A stretch of 64,000 nt of DNA from positions 1-64,000 of the forward strand of contig NZ_JACNMU010000005.1 of the NCBI RefSeq assembly GCF_014901205.1, read 5' to 3'. A model generated the notes under the pieces. The model worked only from the letters and a program-made list of their open reading frames with translations. It searched no databases and was not told where the DNA came from. The position numbers and the translations under genes were made by a program. Below, one piece after another: positions 57,912 through 64,000 of the stretch. Origin of the DNA: Meridianimarinicoccus sp. MJW13 (GTDB lineage: Bacteria > Pseudomonadota > Alphaproteobacteria > Rhodobacterales > Rhodobacteraceae). The stretch's first letter is position 1, and every line of letters starts with the position of its first letter.

Positions 57912-58831
57912 CCGACACGGCTACAGATCCCGCGCTGAGTTCCAGCCTGCCTGCCAAGGTTGAAACGCCGTTCCAGCGTTTTCGCGCCGAGTTCTTCGAA
58001 AGCAGGATCGCGACAGGGGCGCTGGCTGTCTTTTTGATCATCGTGCTTCTCGCTGTCCTCGCGCCGTGGATCACACCGCAAAATCCTTACGACCTTGCGC
58101 AAGTCAGCGTCATGGACGGGCGTTTGCCGCCGGGTTCAGAATCCTTTGATGGATACACGATGTGGCTGGGGTCGGATGGCTCCGGGCGCGATCTTTATTC
58201 GGCCATTCTGTACGGCCTGCGCATCTCGTTGACGGTCGGTCTTGCCTCTGGTGTCATTGCACTTCTGATCGGCATGGCGATCGGGCTGATCGCGGCATAC
58301 GCGGGAGGACGCATCGAGGCGATCATCATGCGCATCGTCGATCTTCAACTGTCATTCCCGGCGTCGCTGGTGGCGCTGATGATGGTTGCGGCCCTGGGCA
58401 AAGGGGTCGACAAGATCATTTTTGCACTGGTGATCGCGCAGTGGGCCTACTACGCCAGAACGGTGCGCGCGACCGCAATGGTCGAGCGTGGCAAGGAATA
58501 TGTCGAAGCGGCGCAATGCCTTGGCATTTCACGCTTCAGGATTGTCTTCCGGCACATTCTTCCCAACTGCATGGCCCCGCTGATCGTGGTGGGCACCGTC
58601 CAGACGGCAAGCGCAATCTCGCTGGAAGCGACATTGTCCTTCCTTGGCGTGGGCCTGCCCCAGACCGAGCCGTCGATTGGCGTTCTGATCGCCAACGGGT
58701 TCGAATACATGCTTTCCGGGCGCTACTGGATTTCCGTGTTCCCGGGGCTGGCGTTGTTGCTGACGGTCGTCTCGATCAATCTTGTGGGCGACCATCTGCG
58801 CGACGTTCTGAACCCGAGGTTGAAGAAATGA
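57908..58831 (+). CDS. ABC transporter permease (DppC-like)
   Basis: 307 aa. A soluble N-terminal tail precedes membrane helices. The DppC signature LGSDGSGRDLYSAILYGLRISL lies near 82-103 and the EAA loop EYVEAAQCLGISRFRIVF near 198-215. Second channel subunit. It overlaps both flanking genes by ATGA, indicating a tightly coupled operon. Confidence 0.94.
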   Translation: MTDTATDPALSSSLPAKVETPFQRFRAEFFESRIATGALAVFLIIVLLAVLAPWITPQNPYDLAQVSVMDGRLPPGSESFDGYTMWLGSDGSGRDLYSAILYGLRISLTVGLASGVIALLIGMAIGLIAAYAGGRIEAIIMRIVDLQLSFPASLVALMMVAALGKGVDKIIFALVIAQWAYYARTVRATAMVERGKEYVEAAQCLGISRFRIVFRHILPNCMAPLIVVGTVQTASAISLEATLSFLGVGLPQTEPSIGVLIANGFEYMLSGRYWISVFPGLALLLTVVSINLVGDHLRDVLNPRLKK

Positions 58832-59805
58832 GTGCGGTTCTCGACGTTCGCGGGCTGAAGACCCACTTCTTCACACATGCCGGCGTGGTGAAGGCCGTGG
58901 ACGGGGTGGATTTCACCGTCTCCAAGGGCGAAATCATGGGTCTGGTCGGCGAGTCCGGTTCGGGCAAGTCGATCACCGGCTTTTCCATTCTCGGCCTGAT
59001 CGACCCGCCGGGCCGGATCGTCGAAGGCTCCATCAAGTTCAACGGCGAAGAGATCGCGAACGCGAAAGAGGATCGTCTGCAAAGCCTCCGCGGCAACCGC
59101 ATTTCGATGATCTTTCAAGATCCGATGATGACCCTCAACCCGGTGCTGCGGGTGGACACGCAGATGATCGAGGCCATCCTTGCGCATGAGTCCGTATCCA
59201 AGCACGCCGCGTGGGAGCGGAGCCGCGATGCACTTGGCCTGGTCGGCATTCCGTCACCGGAAGAGCGTCTGCGAGCCTATCCGCATCAGCTTTCAGGCGG
59301 GATGCGGCAGCGCGTGGCGATTGCTACGGCCTTCCTGAACAAGCCGGATCTTATCATCGCCGACGAGCCGACCACGGCGCTCGACGTGACCATTCAGGCA
59401 CAAATCATCCATGAGGCGCAAAAGCTGACGAAGCAGACCGGCACCGCGATGATCTGGATCACCCATGACCTGGCCGTCGTCGCCGGTCTGGCCGAGCGGA
59501 TTTCGGTCATGTACGCCGGGCGGATCGTCGAACAGGGCGGCATCGACGACGTGATCGACCGCCCGTTGCATCCCTACACCGCTGGCCTTCTCGGGTCGGT
59601 ACCGACAGCGAACCGTCGCGGCAAGCGCCTGTTCCAGATCGAAGGCATGACGCCGAACATGCTCGCACTTCCAGACGGATGCGCGTTCGGGCCGCGCTGC
59701 CATGCCCGGACCGAGGCGTGTGGCCGCCGGCCTTCCATCGAAGACATCGACGGTCGGAGCCTGCGGTGTTTCAATCCGCAGCAAGCGGCGGAGAGCGTGA
59801 TTTGA
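58828..59805 (+). CDS. ABC transporter ATP-binding protein (DppD-like)
   Basis: 325 aa. Walker A GESGSGKS near 41-48, ABC signature LSGGMRQR near 153-160, Walker B LIIADEP near 174-180, a switch His in ITHDL, and the Dpp C-terminal oligopeptide-binding extension with a Cys pair ([11 protein letters not shown] ... RCF). It hydrolyses ATP as a heterodimer with the next protein. It starts within the upstream stop (ATGA). Confidence 0.95.
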   Translation: MSAVLDVRGLKTHFFTHAGVVKAVDGVDFTVSKGEIMGLVGESGSGKSITGFSILGLIDPPGRIVEGSIKFNGEEIANAKEDRLQSLRGNRISMIFQDPMMTLNPVLRVDTQMIEAILAHESVSKHAAWERSRDALGLVGIPSPEERLRAYPHQLSGGMRQRVAIATAFLNKPDLIIADEPTTALDVTIQAQIIHEAQKLTKQTGTAMIWITHDLAVVAGLAERISVMYAGRIVEQGGIDDVIDRPLHPYTAGLLGSVPTANRRGKRLFQIEGMTPNMLALPDGCAFGPRCHARTEACGRRPSIEDIDGRSLRCFNPQQAAESVI

Positions 59806-60806
59806 CGGAACCATTGGTCGAAATTCGCGGCGTTTCAAAACGTTTCACAAAGCGGCTGGACGTGGCGGGCAAGATTGCCCAGCGGCTGGGCGCCAACATT
59901 CGCGAAGAAACCGTTCACGCGGTCGACAACGTCAACCTGTCGATCCTGAAGGGCGAAGTGCTGGGCCTTGTGGGCGAGTCCGGTTGCGGGAAGTCCACGT
60001 TGGGGCGCGTCGTTGCCGGCATTCATGCGGCAAGCGACGGGCAAATGTTCTATGAAGGCAAGGACGTCGCCACGCTGACCGGGGCAGACAAACGCGCGGC
60101 CACGCTGGCCATCCAGATGATCTTTCAGGACCCGTTCGCCAGCCTGAATCCGCGGATGCGGGTCGAGGACATCATCGGTGAAGCGCCCCGGATGCAGGGG
60201 ATCGTCAGCAAGGCCGAAATTCCCCAGTACGTAGATGACGTGATGCGCAAGGTCGGGCTCGACCCATCGTTGAAGAAGCGCTATGCGCACCAGTTTTCCG
60301 GCGGCCAGCGCCAGCGGATCGGCATCGCGCGGGCACTGGCCGTGAAGCCGAAGTTCCTGGTCTGCGACGAGGCCATCGCCGCGCTTGATGTTTCGATCCA
60401 GGCGCAGGTGATCAACCTGTTCATGGACCTGCGCGAGGAACTGGGCCTGACCTATCTGTTCATCAGCCATGACCTGAGCGTGGTCGAACATATCGCCGAC
60501 CGTGTCGCGATCATGTATCTGGGCCGGATCGTCGAGAGCGCAACGACCGAAGAGATTTTCTCTGATCCGCGCCATCCCTACACCAAGGCGCTTCTGGCCG
60601 AAGCCCCCCGCCTTGATCAACGCCGCCGCGCGTTCGAACCGATCACGGGGGAAATTCCCTCGCCGCTCGACCCGCCGCCGGGATGCACGTTTCACCCACG
60701 CTGTCCTGTTGCAACGGCCCAATGCCGTTCCACCGTTCCCGACCTCAAACCTGGTCGCGGCGGACGCGAAACCGCCTGCCTGTTGGAACACGGCGAGACC
60801 GTTTGA
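59802..60806 (+). CDS. ABC transporter ATP-binding protein (DppF-like)
   Basis: 334 aa, TTG start overlapping the upstream stop (TTGA) and 8 nt after GGAG. Walker A GESGCGKS near 57-64, signature FSGGQRQR near 166, Walker [13 protein letters not shown], slightly off the usual ADEP, and a C-terminal cysteine-bearing extension ([11 protein letters not shown]). It pairs with the DppD-like ATPase. The TTG start gives the family-typical N-terminus [14 protein letters not shown]. Confidence 0.94.
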   Translation: MTEPLVEIRGVSKRFTKRLDVAGKIAQRLGANIREETVHAVDNVNLSILKGEVLGLVGESGCGKSTLGRVVAGIHAASDGQMFYEGKDVATLTGADKRAATLAIQMIFQDPFASLNPRMRVEDIIGEAPRMQGIVSKAEIPQYVDDVMRKVGLDPSLKKRYAHQFSGGQRQRIGIARALAVKPKFLVCDEAIAALDVSIQAQVINLFMDLREELGLTYLFISHDLSVVEHIADRVAIMYLGRIVESATTEEIFSDPRHPYTKALLAEAPRLDQRRRAFEPITGEIPSPLDPPPGCTFHPRCPVATAQCRSTVPDLKPGRGGRETACLLEHGETV

Positions 60807-60814
60807 ATTTGAAA

Positions 60815-62233
60815 ATGGAGACACCCTTGAAGAACGCCGATCCAATCTGGGACCACGTCGACCGTCATCGCGATGAATTCATCAACCTGTCAGATCGCGT
60901 TTTCGACACGCCCGAAACTCTCTACGCTGAATACAAGTCGGTAGCAGAGCACACGCGGATGCTGGAGTCGCAGGGCTTCAAGGTCACCGAAAACGCCGCT
61001 GGCATCCCGACCGCCGTGATCGGGGAGGCCGGCGACGAAGGTCCCGTCATCGCCATCCTCGGCGAATTCGACGCGCTGCCCTATCTCAGCCAATCCCCCG
61101 GTGTGGCCTCGCATCAACCGCTTGAAGAAGGCGGAAATGGCCATGGCTGCGGGCACAACCTTCTTGGTGCCGCCGCCCTTCTGGCGGCGACTGCCGTCAA
61201 GAACTGGATGGCCGAGAACGGCATCAAGGGGCGCGTCCGTTACTATGGCTGTCCTGCCGAAGAAGGGGGTGCAGCCAAGACCTATATGGTGCGCGAAGGA
61301 CTGTTCGATGACGTGGACGCGGCCATCTCCTGGCACCCTGCGACCTTTACCGGTGTGAACGAAGCAAGATCGCTCGCGAACACCCGGATCGATTTCACAT
61401 TCCACGGAAAGGCCGCGCACGCAGCCGGCGCACCCGAATTGGGCCGGTCCGGGCTCGACGCTGTCGAATTGATGAATATCGGCGTCAACTACCTGCGCGA
61501 GCACATGCCCGACAGCGCGCGCGTGCATTACGCCTATCTTGATGCGGGGGGTGTCGCGCCGAACGTGGTTCAGGCGAAAGCCACCGTACGACAGCTCATT
61601 CGCGCCAGTTCACTACCAGAACTGACTGATCTCGTCACACGCGTCCGCAACATTGCCGATGGCGCGGCCCTGATGACCGGCACCCAGGTTACAAGCCAGG
61701 TGTTCTCCGGCGTCTCCAACCTGCTTGGAAACCGCCCGCTGGAAGAAGCGATGCAACTCGAGCTTGAAAAGCTCGGACCGGTTCCCTTTGATGACGCCGA
61801 TGATGCCTTTGCCCGCGAAATCCAGACAACACTGACGGCCGCGGACATCGACACGACCTTCAAGCGGATCGGCGCGAAGCCGGTGAAAGACCTCGCGCTT
61901 TGCGATTTCATCGCACCGCTCGACCGTCACAGCGACGGCGGTGAGGGTTCAACGGATGTGGGTGACGTAAGCTGGGCGGTGCCCACAGTGCAGGCGCGCG
62001 TGGCCACCTGTGCCATCGGCACGCCGTTCCACACCTGGCAAACCGTCGCGCAAGGCAAGGCCCCAGCCGCCCACAAGGGGATGATCTATGCGGCCAAGAC
62101 AATGGCGGCCACGGCGTGCCGACTGGTCGAAAACCAGGCCCTGCTCGCCGCCGCGCGCGAGACCCATCAGGAACACCTTGAGGAGACGCCCTATACCTGT
62201 CCGATTCCGGATGATGTGCGCCCTCCGGTCTGA
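60815..62233 (+). CDS. M20-family amidohydrolase (AbgB-like)
   Basis: 472 aa. M20 metal motifs: LGEFDALP near 91, GHGCGHNLLGA near 112-122, CPAEEGGAAKT near 150 and WHPATF near 177. The AbgB type with an insert is typical of p-aminobenzoyl-glutamate and indole-acetyl-amide hydrolases. It probably cleaves an N-acyl amino acid or peptide bond of an imported substrate. A TTG at 60827, 6 nt after GGAG, is a plausible alternative start. It directly follows the transporter. Confidence 0.9.
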   Translation: METPLKNADPIWDHVDRHRDEFINLSDRVFDTPETLYAEYKSVAEHTRMLESQGFKVTENAAGIPTAVIGEAGDEGPVIAILGEFDALPYLSQSPGVASHQPLEEGGNGHGCGHNLLGAAALLAATAVKNWMAENGIKGRVRYYGCPAEEGGAAKTYMVREGLFDDVDAAISWHPATFTGVNEARSLANTRIDFTFHGKAAHAAGAPELGRSGLDAVELMNIGVNYLREHMPDSARVHYAYLDAGGVAPNVVQAKATVRQLIRASSLPELTDLVTRVRNIADGAALMTGTQVTSQVFSGVSNLLGNRPLEEAMQLELEKLGPVPFDDADDAFAREIQTTLTAADIDTTFKRIGAKPVKDLALCDFIAPLDRHSDGGEGSTDVGDVSWAVPTVQARVATCAIGTPFHTWQTVAQGKAPAAHKGMIYAAKTMAATACRLVENQALLAAARETHQEHLEETPYTCPIPDDVRPPV

Positions 62234-62241
62234 CAGATACC

Positions 62242-63645
62242 ATGACACGCGCAGCCGCCATTCACGCCGCCTCCCGGTACTTCGAAACCGGCGGCTTCGC
62301 CCGCGATTTGGGCGCGTTGGTCAGCCATGAAACAGAGAGCCAGACGCCCGACAAGGCCGCCGAACTGCCCCGATACCTGGAACAAGCGCTGATACCGCGC
62401 CTGAACGCCATGGGCTTCACATGCCAGATCCATGAAAACCCGGCTCCGGACGCTGGCCCGTTCCTTGTCGCCGAACGTATCGAGGGCGACACACTCCCTA
62501 CCATCCTGACTTACGGCCATGGTGACGTGATCCGAGCGCAAACCGATCAGTGGCGCGACGGCCTTCACCCGTTCCGCCTTGTCGACGAGGGGAACCGGCT
62601 TTACGGGCGCGGCACGGCCGACAACAAGGGACAACATCTGATCAACCTGGCGGCCTTGAAAGCCGTCATCGACACCCGCGGATCGCTCGGGTTCAACAGC
62701 CGCATCCTTGTCGAGATGGGCGAGGAAATGGGCTCTCCGGGACTGTCAGAATTCTGCGCGGCAAACACCGATGCCTTGGCTGCAGATGTCCTGATTGCCT
62801 CCGATGGCCCTCGCCTTCAGTCCGACACCCCCACGATGTTCATGGGCGCACGCGGCGGCATATCGTTCGACCTCATCGTGGATCTGCGAGACGGGGCACA
62901 CCATTCCGGCAATTGGGGCGGTTTGCTTGCTGATCCTGCCATGATCCTTGCACAGGCCTTGGCGACAATCACGGATGCGCGCGGGCAAATTCAGGTGCCG
63001 GAATGGCGCACCACCAGCCTGACCGACGATATTCGCGCCGCTCTGCGAGACCTGCCGCTCAAGGGGGACGGTGGTCCCGAGATCGACGAGGACTGGGGAC
63101 AGGAAGACCTGACACCCGCCGAGCGCGTGTTCGGCTGGAACAGCTTCGCAGTGCTTGCCATGAAAAGCGGCGTCCCAGAAGCACCCGTAAACGCGATTTC
63201 GGGTCATGCCAAAGCGGCGTGTCAGCTGCGCTTTGTCGTCGGCACAAATCTGGATGACATCTTGCCTGCGTTGCGCAGGCATCTTGATGAGCATGGGTTC
63301 AAGGACATTCAGATCGTCCCGCACGAACGCGCGTTCTTCAACGCCACGCGGCTGCCCCCGGATCATCCATGGGTGAAGTTCGTCGCGCGCTCGCTGGAAC
63401 ACACCTCTGGCAAAGCACCGCATGTCCTTCCCAACCTGGCCGGGTCGCTTCCCAACGAGGTTTTCGCGGATATCCTGGGCCTTCCGACCGTCTGGGTGCC
63501 GCACTCTTACCGCGGCTGTTCCCAGCATGCCCCGAACGAGCATGTTCTGAAGTCTGTCTCGCACGACGCCTTGACCCTGATGGCCGGTCTTTTCTGGGAT
63601 ATCGGTCACACGGGCGGGCCCGCCCGAACCGCAGCGCCTGCCTAG
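62242..63645 (+). CDS. M20-family dipeptidase/deacylase
   Basis: 467 aa. M20 motifs: TYGHGDVI near 90, GRGTADNKGQH near 118-128 (bridging Asp), VEMGEEMGSPG near 154 (Glu-Glu) and a C-terminal histidine region. It differs from the upstream AbgB-like protein and resembles the ArgE/DapE/carnosine-dipeptidase class. Two different M20 enzymes after one transporter suggest sequential hydrolysis of a modified peptide. It starts 8 bp after the previous stop. Confidence 0.9.
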   Translation: MTRAAAIHAASRYFETGGFARDLGALVSHETESQTPDKAAELPRYLEQALIPRLNAMGFTCQIHENPAPDAGPFLVAERIEGDTLPTILTYGHGDVIRAQTDQWRDGLHPFRLVDEGNRLYGRGTADNKGQHLINLAALKAVIDTRGSLGFNSRILVEMGEEMGSPGLSEFCAANTDALAADVLIASDGPRLQSDTPTMFMGARGGISFDLIVDLRDGAHHSGNWGGLLADPAMILAQALATITDARGQIQVPEWRTTSLTDDIRAALRDLPLKGDGGPEIDEDWGQEDLTPAERVFGWNSFAVLAMKSGVPEAPVNAISGHAKAACQLRFVVGTNLDDILPALRRHLDEHGFKDIQIVPHERAFFNATRLPPDHPWVKFVARSLEHTSGKAPHVLPNLAGSLPNEVFADILGLPTVWVPHSYRGCSQHAPNEHVLKSVSHDALTLMAGLFWDIGHTGGPARTAAPA

Positions 63646-63761
63646 AACACAACAGAAAGTGGCGCGAACAAATCGAGGCCAGCGGCTTTGGCAACCAGGG
63701 CTTCGTCGCCAGGGCGGGCGACCCATTCGGCGCGCGCCCTGGCGATGCAGCGAACAAACAT
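63642..63761 (-). pseudogene. Possible 3' remnant of a minus-strand gene
   Basis: A 39-codon frame (MFVRCIARARAEWVARPGDE ... FAPLSVVF) ends exactly at the M20 stop: both stops share CTAG, a common convergent-gene end. Upstream in the same frame about 27 further codons are open, then a stop. Codon use looks coding-like. I recognise no family; it could be a small gene, a remnant or chance. Confidence 0.25.
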
Positions 63762-63949
63762 GACCCCGAAAGAGCGCCGGACGCCGCGACTGAGATCTCG
63801 GAACCTCGGTCCCGCAGTTCTTTGGTGAAATGTGGTGGCTGCGCGTCACGCCTGATTGTCCGTGATCGCGGGGATTTCGATCTGTATGGGCCGCCGATAC
63901 ACTTTCGGCTTGAAGCCGGTTCGCACCAAGTGATAATCGGAACACCGCT
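63646..63949. other. Gap between the M20 gene and tRNA-Gly
   Basis: 304 bp without a supported full gene. It holds the possible minus-strand remnant above and otherwise unassigned sequence up to the tRNA. No terminator hairpin, integrase gene or attachment repeat is evident. Confidence 0.5.
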
Positions 63950-64000
63950 GCGGGTGTAGCTCAATGGTAGAGCAGGAGCTTCCCAAGCTTAAGACGAGGG
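63950..64000 (+). tRNA. tRNA-Gly(CCC), truncated by the window edge
   Basis: It begins GCGGGTGTAGCTCAATGGTAG, the conserved start of bacterial tRNA-Gly. The anticodon loop TTCCCAA gives CCC at 63982-63984. The T-arm and 3' acceptor strand lie beyond position 64000. It reads GGG codons. Confidence 0.93.

Noticed and set aside
63780-63959. A CGGCASRL segment resembling a recombinase zinc ribbon next to tRNA-Gly
   Set aside because: Only one cysteine pair, no catalytic domain upstream, and the frame runs into the tRNA; too weak to call an integrase remnant.

Overview
The window looks like chromosomal DNA of a Rhodobacteraceae (Roseobacter-type) alphaproteobacterium. It is GC-rich and densely coded, with many 1-4 nt ATGA/GTGA gene overlaps and frequent GTG and some TTG starts. 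Lineage markers include the L21-L27-GNAT-ObgE-ProB-ProA block, the ChpT phosphotransferase, Usg, DUF3553, DUF3572 and DUF983 proteins, a B12-dependent class II ribonucleotide reductase and a GAAC-N7-GAAC LexA box. The assignment rests on remembered families and gene order, not on a search.

Layout. 1-120: edge of an IS5-family element. 0.2-8 kb: membrane protein, HtpX, M32 carboxypeptidase, heme A synthase, TrmJ-like methyltransferase, ThiE-like protein and the ornithine-lipid pair olsB-olsA. 8-15 kb: DUF3553, ChpT, then the minus-strand rplU-rpmA / GNAT / obgE / proB / proA block, a DUF2059 protein and tRNA-Ser(CGA). 15-22.7 kb: NrdJ with NrdR-like boxes, TRAP permeases, a VTT/DedA-type membrane protein, DsbB and Usg. 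22.9-29.5 kb: gyrA and the acetolactate synthase operon, which starts with a complete transcription attenuator and carries an unusual PLD-like/GGCT fusion gene between the large- and small-subunit genes. 29.5-36 kb: an H-NOX-like/diguanylate cyclase pair, a phosphatase, a PleD-like diguanylate cyclase and an ECF sigma / anti-sigma-like / metal-sensor / EF-hand group. 36-46.5 kb: DUF983, NUDIX, aldo/keto reductase, SOS-boxed imuA without imuB-dnaE2 beside it, YceI, metG, a hybrid histidine kinase, an LpxH-like phosphoesterase, rlmE and ppx. 46.6-52.5 kb: a corrinoid/folate one-carbon module (Virulence_fact protein, MetF-like reductase, HAD phosphatase, methyltetrahydrofolate:corrinoid methyltransferase, cupin, RACo-like activator). 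52.6-63.7 kb: a peptide or amide uptake cluster (MlrC metallopeptidase, divergent LysR regulator, a five-gene Dpp-type ABC transporter, two M20 hydrolases), followed by tRNA-Gly(CCC), which runs off the right edge.

How the parts work together. B12 dependence recurs in NrdJ and in the corrinoid methyltransferase plus its ATP-dependent activator. Two diguanylate cyclases with intact GG(D/E)EF and RxxD inhibitory sites, a PAS-hybrid kinase and ChpT point to c-di-GMP and CtrA-type control. Several regulatory sites can be read directly: ilv attenuator, LexA box, NrdR-like boxes, a Pho-box-like repeat before olsB, an RpoH-like promoter before htpX, and a palindromic operator between the LysR gene and its transporter operon. 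I found no CRISPR array, prophage or plasmid origin. The least expected items are the PLD-like/GGCT gene inside the ilv operon, an H-NOX-like sensor lacking the usual heme-ligand and YxSxR motifs, and matching Gly/Arg-rich C-termini on two proteins of the corrinoid module.
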